64,000 nt of DNA from Oceanibaculum indicum P24 (GCF_000299935.1 NZ_AMRL01000004.1:1-64000), one strand, 5' to 3'. Positions 39,018 to 49,074 are shown, counted from the first letter of the stretch. Translations and numbers: made by a program. The notes: generated from the letters alone by a model not told the origin.

Positions 39018-39965
39018 ATGACTCTCAAGCTTTTGCGTTCACTGGCTTTTGCCGCGGCCCTCGCCCTGCCACTTCAGGCCCAGGCTGCCGACAAGCTGAC
39101 GGTACTGCTGGACTGGTTCGTTAACCCGGACCATGCGCCACTGTTCGTCGCCCTCGACCAGGGCTATTTCGCCGACGAGAATCTGGAGGTGGAGTTGATC
39201 GCCCCGGCCGACCCGAACGACCCGCCGAAGCTGGTCGCGGCGAAGAAGGCGGAGATCGCCATCTCCTACCAGCCGCAGCTGCATCTGCAGGCCGACCAGG
39301 GCCTGCCGCTGGTGCGCATCGGCACGCTGGTGGCCACGCCGCTCTCCACCGTGCTGACGCTGGCCGACGGACCGGTGAAGACCGTCGCCGATCTGAAGGG
39401 AAAGACCGTCGGTTTCTCGGTCAGCGGGACGGAGGAAGCCGTGCTCGGCGCGGTGCTGCGCTCCGCCGGGCTGACGCTCGCCGACATCACGCTGGTGAAT
39501 GTGAACTTCTCGCTCTCCCCGTCCCTCGCCTCCGGCAAGGTCGATGCGGTGGTCGGCGCCTACCGCAATTTCGAGCTGACCCAGATGGATCTGATCGGCA
39601 AGAAGGGCCGCGCCTTCTATATCGAGGAGCATGGCGTGCCGCCCTTCGACCAGCTGATTTACGTCGCGCACAAGGACAGCGTCGGCGATCCACGCCTGCG
39701 CCGCTTCCTGTCCGCCGTCGAGAAGGGCACGCAGTACCTGATCAACCATCCGCAGGAGACCTGGAACACCTTCCGCGCCAGGCGGCCGGAGCTGAATGAC
39801 GAGCTGAACCGCCGCGCCTGGTTCGACACGCTGCCGCGCTTCGCCCACCGTCCGGCGGCAATGGACAATGCGCGCTATGACCGGTTCGCCCGGTTCCTGC
39901 TGGACGCCAAGCTGATCCGGGAGATCAAGCCGGTGGCCAGCTATGCGGTGGAGCTGCCGTACTAA
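39018..39965 (+). CDS. thiY: Thiamine-precursor ABC transporter binding protein (ThiY-like)
   Basis: 315-residue NMT1/THI5-like periplasmic binding protein. A signal peptide ends near AQA-AD, residue 23. The family motif LLDWFVNPDHAPLFVALDQG follows, and then the conserved hinge VSGTEEAVLGAVLRSAGL. ThiY-type proteins bind formylaminopyrimidine salvage products of thiamine. It follows thiX by 21 bases and shares its riboswitch leader. Confidence 0.9.
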   Translation: MTLKLLRSLAFAAALALPLQAQAADKLTVLLDWFVNPDHAPLFVALDQGYFADENLEVELIAPADPNDPPKLVAAKKAEIAISYQPQLHLQADQGLPLVRIGTLVATPLSTVLTLADGPVKTVADLKGKTVGFSVSGTEEAVLGAVLRSAGLTLADITLVNVNFSLSPSLASGKVDAVVGAYRNFELTQMDLIGKKGRAFYIEEHGVPPFDQLIYVAHKDSVGDPRLRRFLSAVEKGTQYLINHPQETWNTFRARRPELNDELNRRAWFDTLPRFAHRPAAMDNARYDRFARFLLDAKLIREIKPVASYAVELPY

Positions 39966-39974
39966 TGTACTGAT

Positions 39975-39999
39975 GCGCCCCGGAAATGGTCCGGGGCGC
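39975..39999 (+). terminator. GC-rich hairpin after thiY
   Basis: A perfect 10-bp stem GCGCCCCGGA (39975-39984) / TCCGGGGCGC (39990-39999) with a 5-base loop begins 9 bases after the thiY stop. No T run follows, so it may stabilise or pause the transcript rather than end it. Confidence 0.4.
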
Positions 40000-40099
40000 G
40001 CTTGCCCCCCTCTGACCTGTCCACTAAGGTTACGGTCGAAACGCCGCCTGGCGGACAGTCCGGGCGGCACAGCCGAAGCCGATAGCGAGAGATAGCCAC

Positions 40100-40765
40100 A
40101 TGGAGCTTACGGGCGAACAACGTATTCCCGCACCGCGCCAGAAGGTCTGGGAAGCACTGAACGATCCGGACATTCTGGGCCAGGCGATCCCCGGCTGCCA
40201 GTCCATCGAAAAGCAGGGCGACGACAAGTTCAGCGCCAAGGTGAAGGCGAAGGTCGGCCCGGTCAGCGCCACCTTCGGCGGCGAGGTCACCCTGTCCGAG
40301 CTGAACCCGCCGGAGAGCTACACCATCAGCGGCGAGGGCAAGGGCGGTGCCGCCGGCTTCGCCAAGGGCGGCGCCAAGGTACGGCTGGAAGAGGACGGGC
40401 CGGACGGCACCATCCTGCACTACACCGTGACCGCCAATGTCGGCGGCAAGCTGGCGCAGATCGGTTCCCGCCTGATCGATTCGACGGCAAAGAAGCTGTC
40501 CGGCGAATTCTTCGAGAAATTCTCCGAGATTGTCGCCGGCCCCGCGCCGGCAGAGACTGCGGCGCCTGCCGCGCCCGCACCGGCTGCCGAACCGGTTGCT
40601 GCTCCTGCCCCGCCCCCGGCGGCTGCGCCGCAGCCGGCCATGTCGGATCACGACCATGCTCCTGTGGCCACGCCCGTGCCGTCTTACGAGCATGGCGTGC
40701 CGCCGATGATCCTGGTGTCGCTGGTCGCCGCCATCATCGCGCTGGCCGCCTTCTTCGCCGGCTGA
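40100..40765 (+). CDS. coxG: CoxG-like SRPBCC protein with C-terminal membrane anchor
   Basis: 221-residue protein. Residues about 1-145 match the CO-dehydrogenase subunit G group of the START/SRPBCC fold (AP..KVWEALNDPDILGQAIPGC). A Pro/Ala-rich linker (about 150-185) follows, and a single transmembrane helix (MILVSLVAAIIALAAFF) is at the C-terminus. CoxG of Oligotropha/Afipia anchors CO dehydrogenase to the membrane; the same is inferred for the coxSLM product here. It precedes coxS by 168 bases, a gap that contains a possible separate promoter. Confidence 0.87.
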   Translation: MELTGEQRIPAPRQKVWEALNDPDILGQAIPGCQSIEKQGDDKFSAKVKAKVGPVSATFGGEVTLSELNPPESYTISGEGKGGAAGFAKGGAKVRLEEDGPDGTILHYTVTANVGGKLAQIGSRLIDSTAKKLSGEFFEKFSEIVAGPAPAETAAPAAPAPAAEPVAAPAPPPAAAPQPAMSDHDHAPVATPVPSYEHGVPPMILVSLVAAIIALAAFFAG

Positions 40766-40814
40766 GGCAGAATCCCGACGCGGCCGGCCAGTGTCGTGCA
40801 ACCGTAGCTTGACC

Positions 40815-40852
40815 TTGGTTGTGCCGCGCGGGAGAGTAATATTAATCATTAA
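40815..40852 (+). promoter_or_regulatory. AT-rich island with possible coxSLM promoter and small palindrome
   Basis: TTGGTT (40815-40820), a 16-base spacer and TAATAT (40837-40842) could form a promoter for coxSLM. The next bases form the exact palindrome TTAAT-C-ATTAA (40842-40852). This is a striking AT-rich stretch within GC-rich DNA, 82 bases before coxS. The -10 match is only 4 of 6. Confidence 0.35.
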
Positions 40853-40933
40853 GTCCCAAGGGCGGCTTGCGGCGACCGCGGGACCGTCACATCTGACTAC
40901 CGAACGCAGAATAGAGAACAGTGGGAGGTTCGT

Positions 40934-41407
40934 ATGGCCATTTCCGTTTCCATGAAGGTGAACGGCAAGCCGGTCTCAGGCGAAGTTGAGGCACGCACCC
41001 TGCTGGTGCAGTTCCTGCGCGACCACCTGCAGCTCACCGGCACGCATGTCGGCTGCGATACCAGCCAGTGCGGCGCCTGCGTCGTCCATATCGACGGCGA
41101 ATCGGTGAAGAGCTGCACGGCCCTGGCGGTGCAGGCGAACGGCGCGGAGATCACCACCATCGAGGGCCTGGCGAAGGACGGCACGCTGCACCCGATGCAG
41201 GAGGCCTTCCGCGAGCATCACGGCCTGCAGTGCGGCTTCTGCACCCCCGGCATGGTGATGAGCGCCATCGACCTCGTGAAGCACAATCCGAAGCCGGACG
41301 AACACACCATCCGCGAATGGCTGGAAGGCAATATCTGCCGCTGCACCGGCTACCACAACATCGTGAAGGCCATCAAAGCCGGCGCCGAGAAGATGAGCGC
41401 CGCCTGA
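40934..41407 (+). CDS. coxS: CO-dehydrogenase-like small subunit, two [2Fe-2S] clusters
   Basis: 157-residue iron-sulfur subunit of a molybdenum hydroxylase. The plant-type ferredoxin cluster is bound by Cys41, Cys46, Cys49 and Cys61. The second cluster is bound by Cys100, Cys103, Cys135 and Cys137 in the helical domain ([14 protein letters not shown]). It passes electrons from the molybdenum site in CoxL to FAD in CoxM. The ATG at 40934 follows GGGAGG. The order S-L-M downstream of coxG is typical of form II loci. Confidence 0.94.
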   Translation: MAISVSMKVNGKPVSGEVEARTLLVQFLRDHLQLTGTHVGCDTSQCGACVVHIDGESVKSCTALAVQANGAEITTIEGLAKDGTLHPMQEAFREHHGLQCGFCTPGMVMSAIDLVKHNPKPDEHTIREWLEGNICRCTGYHNIVKAIKAGAEKMSAA

Positions 41408-41436
41408 CGATTAACTAAAGATAAGGAAAGCAAGAA

Positions 41437-41475
41437 CCGGCAAAAACGCCGGCGGACAGTTCCCGGAATACCGGG
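41437..41475 (+). other. Paired short hairpins between coxS and coxL
   Basis: CCGGC/GCCGG (41437-41441 with 41448-41452) and CCCGG/CCGGG (41462-41466 with 41471-41475) can each form a 5-bp stem with a small loop. They lie in a 124-base gap with no gene, and no T run follows either, so a role in uneven translation or mRNA stability is possible but weakly supported. Confidence 0.3.
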
Positions 41476-41531
41476 CAGTTCCTGCGCCACCCGCCCTATT
41501 CCGGCGCGGGCAGCCAAAAGGGAGGAAGAAC

Positions 41532-43913
41532 ATGTCTGCTACTGGCATCGGTGCCTCGGTCCGCCGCAAGGAGGACCAGCGTTTTCTGACCGGTCGGGGC
41601 CATTACACCGACGATATCAACCGCCCCGGCCAGACCCACGCCTACATCCTGCGCTCGCCCTACGCGCACGCGAAAATCCGCAAGATCGACACGTCCCGCG
41701 CGATGGCCGCCCCCGGCGTCGTCGCGGTGTTCACCGGCAAGGACATGGCGGCCGACAGTGTCGGCGGCCTGCCCTGCGGCTGGCAGATCCACTCGCGCGA
41801 CGGTGAGCCGATGAAGGAGCCCGGCCATCCGCCGCTGGTGGTGGACCGGGTGCGCCATGTCGGCGATCAGGTTGCCGTGGTGATCGCCGAGAGCCGATCC
41901 CAGGCCAAGGACGCCGCCGAGCTGATCGAGGTCGATTACGAGCCGCTGTCGGCCATCGCCAACCCGAAGAAGGCGCTGGAAGGCGGCGCGCCGCAGGTCT
42001 GGGACGAGGCGCCCGGCAATCTCTGCTATGACTGGGTGTTGGGCGACGAGGCGGAGATCGATGCCGCCCTCAAGGGCGCGCACCATGTGACAAAGATCGA
42101 GCTGGTGAACAACCGGCTGGTGCCGAACGCGATGGAGCCGCGCGCGGCGGTCGGCGAATATGACCCGGCCACTGGCGACTACACCCTCTACACCACCAGC
42201 CAGAACCCGCATGTCATTCGCCTGCTGATGGGCGCCTTCGTGCTGCAGATACCGGAGCACCGGCTGCGCGTCGTGGCGCCGGATGTCGGCGGCGGCTTCG
42301 GCTCGAAAATCTACCATTATGCCGAGGAGGCGATTGTCACTTGGGCCTCGGCCAAGGTGAACCGGCCGATCAAATGGACCGCCGAGCGCTCAGAAAGCTT
42401 CATGACCGACGCGCATGGCCGCGACCATGTGACGACCGCGCATCTGGCGATGGACAAGGATGGCAAATTCCTGGCGCTGAAGGTCGAGACCATCGCCAAT
42501 ATGGGCGCCTACCTCTCCACCTTCGCGCCCTGCGTGCCGACCTATCTCTACGCCACACTGCTGGCCGGCGTGTACACCACGCCGAAGATCTTCGCCAATG
42601 TGAAGGCGGTGTTTACCCACACCGTGCCGGTGGATGCCTATCGCGGCGCCGGCCGGCCGGAAGCGACCTACCTGCTGGAGCGTATTGTCAGCCAGGCGGC
42701 GCGCGAGATGGGGCTGGACCAGGCGGAGCTGCGCCGCCGTAACTTCATCAAGCGCGAGCAGTTCCCCTACCAGACACCGGTTGCCCTGATGTACGATTCG
42801 GGCGATCCCGGCGGCTGCCTGGATAAGGCGCTGAAACTGGCCGACTATGCCGGTTTCGAGGCACGCCGCAAGGAAGCCGCCTCGCGCGGCAGGTACCGCG
42901 GCATCGGCTTCTCCACCTATGTCGAGGCCTGCGGCATCGCCCCCTCGGCGGTCGTCGGCTCGCTGGGTGCGCGCGCCGGCCTCTATGAGTGCGGCCAGGT
43001 GCGTGTCCACCCCACCGGCAGCGTGACCGTCTTCACCGGCACGCACAGCCACGGCCAAGGGCATGAGACGACCTTCGCGCAGCTGGTGTCAGACCGGCTG
43101 GGCATCCCCATCGAGAATGTCGATGTGGTGCATGGCGACACGGCGAAGATTCCGTTCGGCATGGGCACCTATGGCTCGCGCTCTCTGGCGGTCGGCGGCG
43201 TGGCCATCGACAAGGCGCTGGAGAAGGTGATCACCAAGGCGAAGAAGATCGCAGCCCATCTGCTGGAAGCCGCCGAAGCCGACATCGTCTTCGAGAATGG
43301 CGAGTTCAAGGTGGCCGGCACCGACCGCAAGAAGGCGTTCGGCGAGATTTCGCTGGCTGCCTATGTGCCGCACAACTACCCGATCACCGAGCTGGAGCCG
43401 GGCCTGGAGGAGACCGCCTTCTTCGATCCGCTGAACTTCTCCTATCCCGGCGGCGCGCATCTGTGTGAGGTCGAGATCGACCCCGATACCGGCGTGACCG
43501 AGGTGGTGAACTTCGTCGCGGTAGACGATTTCGGCAAGGTCATCAACCCGATGATTGTCGAAGGCCAGGTGCATGGCGGCCTCGCCCAGGGCATCGGCCA
43601 GGCGTTGCTGGAGAACTGCGTCTATGACGAGCAGGGCCAGTTGCTGACCGGCTCCTACATGGATTACACCATGCCGCGTGCCGACAATCTGCCGAACTTC
43701 ACCCTCGACACGCACAATGTGCCCGCACCCGACAACCCGCTGGGGGTGAAGGGCTGCGGCGAGGTGGGCGCCATCGGCTCGCCACCGGCGGTCATCAATG
43801 CGGTGATCGACGCGCTGAGTCCGCTTGGCATCACCGATATCTCCATGCCGGCCACGCCCGCCAAGGTGTGGCAGGCGATCCGCTCCGCCCGCCCGCCGCT
43901 GGCAGCCGAATAG
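41532..43913 (+). CDS. coxL: Form II CO-dehydrogenase-like large subunit (molybdopterin)
   Basis: 793-residue catalytic subunit of the xanthine-oxidase family. The active-site loop is AYRGAGR (residues 369-375, bases 42636-42656). Form I CO dehydrogenases proven to oxidise CO have AYRCSFR, so this is the form II type whose true substrate is often uncertain. The catalytic glutamate is Glu744 in GCGEVGA, and the molybdopterin-binding region includes [17 protein letters not shown] precedes the ATG. It forms a complex with the adjacent small and medium subunits. Confidence 0.93.
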   Translation: MSATGIGASVRRKEDQRFLTGRGHYTDDINRPGQTHAYILRSPYAHAKIRKIDTSRAMAAPGVVAVFTGKDMAADSVGGLPCGWQIHSRDGEPMKEPGHPPLVVDRVRHVGDQVAVVIAESRSQAKDAAELIEVDYEPLSAIANPKKALEGGAPQVWDEAPGNLCYDWVLGDEAEIDAALKGAHHVTKIELVNNRLVPNAMEPRAAVGEYDPATGDYTLYTTSQNPHVIRLLMGAFVLQIPEHRLRVVAPDVGGGFGSKIYHYAEEAIVTWASAKVNRPIKWTAERSESFMTDAHGRDHVTTAHLAMDKDGKFLALKVETIANMGAYLSTFAPCVPTYLYATLLAGVYTTPKIFANVKAVFTHTVPVDAYRGAGRPEATYLLERIVSQAAREMGLDQAELRRRNFIKREQFPYQTPVALMYDSGDPGGCLDKALKLADYAGFEARRKEAASRGRYRGIGFSTYVEACGIAPSAVVGSLGARAGLYECGQVRVHPTGSVTVFTGTHSHGQGHETTFAQLVSDRLGIPIENVDVVHGDTAKIPFGMGTYGSRSLAVGGVAIDKALEKVITKAKKIAAHLLEAAEADIVFENGEFKVAGTDRKKAFGEISLAAYVPHNYPITELEPGLEETAFFDPLNFSYPGGAHLCEVEIDPDTGVTEVVNFVAVDDFGKVINPMIVEGQVHGGLAQGIGQALLENCVYDEQGQLLTGSYMDYTMPRADNLPNFTLDTHNVPAPDNPLGVKGCGEVGAIGSPPAVINAVIDALSPLGITDISMPATPAKVWQAIRSARPPLAAE

Positions 43914-43949
43914 ACCGCGTTCAGACCCGATCCAGACGAGGACGTCATC

Positions 43950-44747
<798 letters not shown>

Positions 44748-44774
44748 CCCTCCTCACAAGCGACTAGCGACCAA

Positions 44775-44805
44775 CGCCCTCCCCCAGCGGAGGGCGTTTT
44801 CTTTT
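44775..44805 (+). terminator. Rho-independent terminator after coxM
   Basis: Stem CGCCCTCC (44775-44782) pairs with GGAGGGCG (44789-44796) around a 6-base loop, followed by TTTTCTTTT. It lies 27 bases after the coxM stop and closes the cox cluster. Confidence 0.88.
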
Positions 44806-44916
44806 GCGGGTTAAATACGCCCCTGAATGAGGCCATCCCACCAACGCTCTTGACCACAATCTCGCCTTAAATAAGAATGACTATCACTTGCACAGCGAAT
44901 CAGGCGGGACGAAAAC

Positions 44917-45447
44917 ATGACAGGCGTGGAACCGGAAAAGACCATGACGGCCGCGAAGACCACGCCCAACGCGCGTGAGCGGGCCCTGTCCCCGGTCGAT
45001 CTCCGCGACTGCCAGCATGACCGGCTGGCCATGCCCTTCGCGGAGCAATTCTCCCTGTGGGCGATGCGGCTCTGGGTCGATGGCCGGCGCGGGCAGCCTG
45101 TGGAGCATGCGCTGGAGGGGGCATTCCGCAGGCTGCACCGGCCCGATGCGCTACGAAGCCTGGAACTGTTCATGCTGTCGCTGGCACATGGCGCCATCCG
45201 CCCGATCCGGCTTTGGCCCGCCTGCAGCCGCCCGGTCAGCGATGACGAGGCCCGGCTGCTCGACCTGTTGCGCTACAGCCAGGCGGGAGAGCAATTCGCC
45301 CCTGCCCTGCTCTGCCGCTCCTTCCTGCGTCCTGCTGCCGCCGCCGTCACTGCCCGGCTGGGGCGCGATCTCGCGCTGGAGCTGGCCGGGGCCGGCCTGC
45401 ATTTCCCCCTAGGCACCGCCGCCCAGCATGAGGTCCGCCATGGATGA
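44917..45447 (+). CDS. Conserved hypothetical protein, paralogue of the next gene
   Basis: 176-residue protein of unknown function. No signal peptide or membrane segment. The core (about residues 44-165) is mostly helical: FSLWAMRLWVDGRRGQ, SLELFMLSLAHG, VSDDEARLLDLL and a C-terminal LALELAGAGLHFP. These patterns recur in the downstream gene, so the pair arose by tandem duplication. It does not match a family I can name, though similar proteins seem to occur in Rhodospirillales. ATG 44917 or ATG 44944 could be the start. The stop overlaps the start of the paralogue. Confidence 0.75.
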   Translation: MTGVEPEKTMTAAKTTPNARERALSPVDLRDCQHDRLAMPFAEQFSLWAMRLWVDGRRGQPVEHALEGAFRRLHRPDALRSLELFMLSLAHGAIRPIRLWPACSRPVSDDEARLLDLLRYSQAGEQFAPALLCRSFLRPAAAAVTARLGRDLALELAGAGLHFPLGTAAQHEVRHG

Positions 45448-46018
45448 CGGATGCGAAACGCACCTGAATAATCCGCATGAGGGTGAGGACTCCTTCGCCG
45501 CGCTCGACAATGGCCGGAAATTGTTGCTCTGGGGCATCCGGGTCTGGGTTGCCGGGTTGCGGCAAAACTGGCCGCCGGTACAGACGCGCGAGACGCTGAT
45601 GGAAGGTTTCGCGCTGGCCTATGCGCTGGATGCCATCGATCCGCTGGAAGGCATGATGAGCATTCTGGCTGGCGGCTCCAGCCGGCAGGTCGCTGTGAAT
45701 TGCCCGCGCTGTCCCGGCGTTACCGAGGATGAGCAGCTGCTGCTCGATCTCGTCTCGCTGTGCCAGCAGCGCCGGTTACGCCGCCATATGGACCGGGAGG
45801 ATACTTTTGGCCGACTGGCCAAGCCGATCCTGACGCCAGCCGCCATTCGCCTTTTCGAGCTGCCGGCCCTGCTGCTGGCCGATTGCCTGCTGCGCGCCGG
45901 CATACAGCTGCCGCCGAAAGGCACCGAAATCATACGGACAGGACGTGCCGCATCAGGGCGTCTGGATGCGGGCAATATCCTGCCCTTCATCCACCCGGCA
46001 TCGCCTCACCTGCACTAA
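45440..46018 (+). CDS. Conserved hypothetical protein, paralogue of the previous gene
   Basis: 192-residue protein homologous to the gene just upstream: LLLWGIRVWVAGLRQ, PLEGMMSILAGGSS, a CPRCPGVTEDEQLLLDLV segment and LLRAGIQLPPKG align with the same positions of its neighbour. A C-terminal tail of about 30 residues is unique. Function unknown. ATG 45440 is chosen because GAGG lies about 6 bases upstream and the codon sits within the last codons of the first paralogue, giving an 8-base overlap; an ATG at 45428 is the alternative. Confidence 0.78.
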   Translation: MDDGCETHLNNPHEGEDSFAALDNGRKLLLWGIRVWVAGLRQNWPPVQTRETLMEGFALAYALDAIDPLEGMMSILAGGSSRQVAVNCPRCPGVTEDEQLLLDLVSLCQQRRLRRHMDREDTFGRLAKPILTPAAIRLFELPALLLADCLLRAGIQLPPKGTEIIRTGRAASGRLDAGNILPFIHPASPHLH

Positions 46019-46025
46019 GAAAGGC

Positions 46026-46154
46026 TTAGCTCGCCATGACGCGGAAGGCGGTCAGCCAGCCATAGGTCATGACCACCATCAGCAGGGCGAAACTGCCGAA
46101 CACGGCAACGCTGCTGAGCACCCGGTCCATCGCATTCAGAGTCTGTTCCGACAT
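46026..46154 (-). CDS. 42-residue single-pass membrane peptide
   Basis: Short gene on the minus strand. The peptide starts MSEQTLNAMDRVLSS, has one hydrophobic helix at about residues 15-34 (VAVFGSFALLMVVMTYGWL) and ends TAFRVMAS. The support is a strong ribosome site, GAGGGAGAG, four bases before ATG 46154, a clean stop at 46026-46028, and a good amphipathic/hydrophobic pattern. The function is unknown; size and layout resemble small accessory subunits of membrane complexes. It converges on the two paralogous genes and has no clear terminator. Confidence 0.65.
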   Translation of the reverse strand: MSEQTLNAMDRVLSSVAVFGSFALLMVVMTYGWLTAFRVMAS

Positions 46155-46258
46155 GACACTCTCCCTCGCCAGATCATTACTGGCGGGAAGAGTGCCGCAT
46201 GTTCCGCCGTAACGTCAAGAACAAAACATGAACATTATTAGTCGTTTGTTTTTGCTGA

Positions 46259-46582
46259 TTATTTCAGATCAAAGAACGGTGCTGCCTTCAGAATCTTGTT
46301 CTCCTGACGGGCGACATAGCCCGCTTCGGCGCTCTTGGCGAGATAGGCCTGCCAGGCCGGATCGGCCTGCAACGCGCCGCGCTTCGCCTCGCGGTCAGCC
46401 AGCGACTCGTACTTCCACATATGGATCACCTGGTTCAACGGGCCGATATCCGTCACGGTGAAATAGCCGAAGGGCTGGCCCAGATGCTTCAGCTGCACGG
46501 GGAAGCCTTCAGTGCCATAGAGCTGCAGGAATTTCGGTAGGCAGCCCGGCTTGATGTCATAGGTGCGGTGATCGATGATCAT
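46259..46582 (-). CDS. NIPSNAP-family protein
   Basis: 107-residue protein with the NIPSNAP ferredoxin-like fold: DHRTYDIKPGCLPKFLQLY at the N-terminus and HMWKYESLADREAKR in the middle. Function in bacteria is not established. ATG 46582 begins the domain; a longer frame to 46627 adds residues unlike the family. It lies about 70 bases downstream of an acyl-CoA ligase on the same strand. Confidence 0.85.
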   Translation of the reverse strand: MIIDHRTYDIKPGCLPKFLQLYGTEGFPVQLKHLGQPFGYFTVTDIGPLNQVIHMWKYESLADREAKRGALQADPAWQAYLAKSAEAGYVARQENKILKAAPFFDLK

Positions 46583-46651
46583 GATTGTGTTATCCAAAAT
46601 TGGTAAAGGGATAGGACATCTCGGCACGCCAGGGCGCGCCGGTCAAGCCGG

Positions 46652-48295
46652 CTACAGACCTTCCGCCTGCTGACGCAGCACGAATTTCTGGATCTTACCG
46701 GTTGAGGTCTTGGGCAGCGGCCCGAACACCACAGTGCGCGGCACCTTGAAGCGCGCCAGCTTCTGCCGACACCAGTCGATCACCTGCTCCTCCGAGAGGG
46801 TTGGCGCACCGGGCTTCAGCGTGACGAAGGCGCAGGGGCTCTCGCCCCATTTCTCGTCTGGCCGGGCCACCACCGCTGCCTCCATGATCGAGGGGTGGCG
46901 GAACAGCGCCTCCTCCACCTCCAGCGAAGAGATGTTCTCGCCGCCGGAGATGATGATGTCCTTGGCGCGGTCCTTCACTTCCATATAGCCATCGGGATGC
47001 AGCACGGCGAGGTCGCCGCTGTGGTACCAGCCGCCGGCGAAGGCCTCGTCCGTGGCCTTGCGGTTTTTCAGGTAGCCCATCATCACCGTATTGCCGCGGA
47101 ACAGCACCTCGCCGATGGTCTGGCCGTCGGCCGGCACGTCCTGCTGGGTTTCCGGATCAACGACGCGCATGCCCTGCAGCGTCGGGTAATGCACGCCCTG
47201 CCGCGCCATCTTGCCCGAGCGCTTCTCCAGTTCCAGATCGGCCCAGTCCTCCTGCCAGGCGCAGACGGTGGACGGTCCGTAGGTTTCCGTCAGCCCATAG
47301 AGATGAGTGACGCAGAAGCCCATTGCCTCCATCTTCTCGATCACCGCCGAGGGCGGGGCCGCACCTCCCGTCGCCACCTCGACCACATGGTCGAAGGCGA
47401 GCTTCTGGTCGTCCGGCGCATGGATCATCATGTTCAGCACAATGGGCGCGCCACACATATGGCTCACTGCATGGTCGCGGATCGCCGGAAAGATCAGCGC
47501 CGGATCGACGCGGCGCAGGCAGACATGGGTACCGCCGACCGCCGTGACCGCCCAGGTATAGGTCCAGCCATTGCAGTGGAACATCGGCAGGGTCCAGAGA
47601 TAGCGGGTCTGCGGCCCCAGCCCGAAGGCCAGCACCTGGCCGATGGCGTTCAGATAGGCGCCGCGATGGGAATAGACCACGCCCTTTGGATTGCCGGTGG
47701 TCCCCGAGGTGTAGTTCAGCGCGATGGGGTGCCATTCATCGGCGGGCGGCGCACAGACATGGCCTGAGCTGCCTTCCGCCAGGAAATCCTCATAGTCGAT
47801 ACCGCCCAGGGAACTCCCCGCCCCGCCCGCTTCCGGATCGTCGATCTCCACCAGCAGGATGTCCCGGCCCAGCTTCTTGAGTGCCGGCCCCACCACGCCG
47901 GCAAATTCCCGGTCGGCAATCAGCGCCTTCGACTCCCCATGCTGCAGGATAAAGGCGATGGTGTCGGCATCGAGCCTTGTATTGATCGCGTTCAGCACCG
48001 CCCCCAGCATCGGGATGCCGTAATGCGCCTCCAGCAGCGGCGGAATGTTCGGCGCCAGGATGGAGACCGTATCACCCGCCCCGATGCCACGCGCCGCCAG
48101 TGCTGCCGCCAGCCGGCCGCAGCGCGCGCGCAAATCACGGTAGCTGTAACTGGATTTGCCGTGAATCACGGCGATCTTGTCGGGATAGACGAGCGCAGAA
48201 CGCTCCAGGAAAGACAGCGGGCTCAAGGCCACATGATTGGCGGAACAGCGATCCAGATCGCGCTCATAGGCGCCCAGATTCCCAGCGTCGGACAC
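46652..48295 (-). CDS. AMP-forming acyl-CoA ligase
   Basis: 547-residue member of the acyl-adenylate family. Motifs: the P-loop YTSGTTGNPKG, the A5 motif YGLTETYG, the A7 motif WYHSGDLAV, and the catalytic lysine region KTSTGKIQKF. It activates a carboxylic acid with ATP and forms its CoA ester. The sequence is close to medium-chain and methylmercaptopropionate-CoA ligases (FadD/DmdB-like), so the substrate is unsure. GTG 48295 is the start because GGGAGGGGAC precedes it directly; a TTG eight codons upstream lies before that site. The NIPSNAP gene follows. Confidence 0.9.
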   Translation of the reverse strand: MSDAGNLGAYERDLDRCSANHVALSPLSFLERSALVYPDKIAVIHGKSSYSYRDLRARCGRLAAALAARGIGAGDTVSILAPNIPPLLEAHYGIPMLGAVLNAINTRLDADTIAFILQHGESKALIADREFAGVVGPALKKLGRDILLVEIDDPEAGGAGSSLGGIDYEDFLAEGSSGHVCAPPADEWHPIALNYTSGTTGNPKGVVYSHRGAYLNAIGQVLAFGLGPQTRYLWTLPMFHCNGWTYTWAVTAVGGTHVCLRRVDPALIFPAIRDHAVSHMCGAPIVLNMMIHAPDDQKLAFDHVVEVATGGAAPPSAVIEKMEAMGFCVTHLYGLTETYGPSTVCAWQEDWADLELEKRSGKMARQGVHYPTLQGMRVVDPETQQDVPADGQTIGEVLFRGNTVMMGYLKNRKATDEAFAGGWYHSGDLAVLHPDGYMEVKDRAKDIIISGGENISSLEVEEALFRHPSIMEAAVVARPDEKWGESPCAFVTLKPGAPTLSEEQVIDWCRQKLARFKVPRTVVFGPLPKTSTGKIQKFVLRQQAEGL

Positions 48296-48429
48296 GTCCC
48301 CTCCCGTTCTTGTGATCAAGGCACCCGGTTGACGGGTTGCCGTTTGTTATGCCTCATGCTCGAATCCCTGCTGACGCCCGTCAAGCTGCATGCTTGTTCC
48401 GCAGCAAACCGGGCGGGAAAGGAACAGCC

Positions 48430-49074
48430 ATGCGCCTCGATATCTTCTCCGACGTGATCTGCCCGTGGTGCTTCATCGGCAAGCGCCGGCTGGAACGCGC
48501 CCTGCAGCTGCGGCCGATGCCGGGGCTGGAAATCAGATGGCGGGCCTTCCAGCTGAACCCCGGCATGCCGAAGGAAGGCATGGACCGGCAGGCCTATGTC
48601 GAGGCCAAGTTCGGCAGCGAGATGCGTGCCCGTCAGATCTACGACACCATCCGCCGGGTCGGCAGCAGCGAGAACATTCCGTTCGATTTCGAGAAGATCA
48701 AGCGCACCCCCAACACGGTCGATGCGCACCGGCTGATCCGCTATGCCTATGACAGCCAGCTGCAGGAACCGGTGACCGAGGCGCTGTTCCAGGCCTATTT
48801 CCTGGAAGGCCAGGATATCGGCGACAAGGAGGTGCTGTTCGAGATCGGCACGGCGCAAGGGCTGCCCGCCGCCGAGCTGCGGCCTTTCCTGGACGGGATC
48901 GAGCACAAGGCCGAGGTCGAGGCGGAATGCACGACGGCCAACCGGATCGGGATCAATGGCGTGCCCTGCTTCGTGCTGAACGGCAAATACGGCCTGTCCG
49001 GCGCGCAGGAGCCGGAGGCGTTGTTCCCGATGTTCGACCTTGCCTTGCAGGAAGAAGGCACACCCGCCGCCTGA
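48430..49074 (+). CDS. DsbA-family oxidoreductase, FrnE-like
   Basis: 214-residue thioredoxin-fold protein without a signal peptide, so cytoplasmic. The active-site motif is CPWC (Cys11, Cys14) near the N-terminus, as in FrnE, a cytosolic relative of DsbA; the long inserted helical domain is normal for the family. 2-hydroxychromene-carboxylate isomerases share the fold but usually lack both cysteines. ATG 48430 follows AAAGGAA. The stop overlaps the next gene (TGATG). Confidence 0.9.
   Translation: MRLDIFSDVICPWCFIGKRRLERALQLRPMPGLEIRWRAFQLNPGMPKEGMDRQAYVEAKFGSEMRARQIYDTIRRVGSSENIPFDFEKIKRTPNTVDAHRLIRYAYDSQLQEPVTEALFQAYFLEGQDIGDKEVLFEIGTAQGLPAAELRPFLDGIEHKAEVEAECTTANRIGINGVPCFVLNGKYGLSGAQEPEALFPMFDLALQEEGTPAA

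Noticed and set aside
40842-40852. TTAAT-C-ATTAA considered as a CtrA box
   Set aside because: The TTAA halves are three bases apart, not seven; it is listed only as a palindrome.
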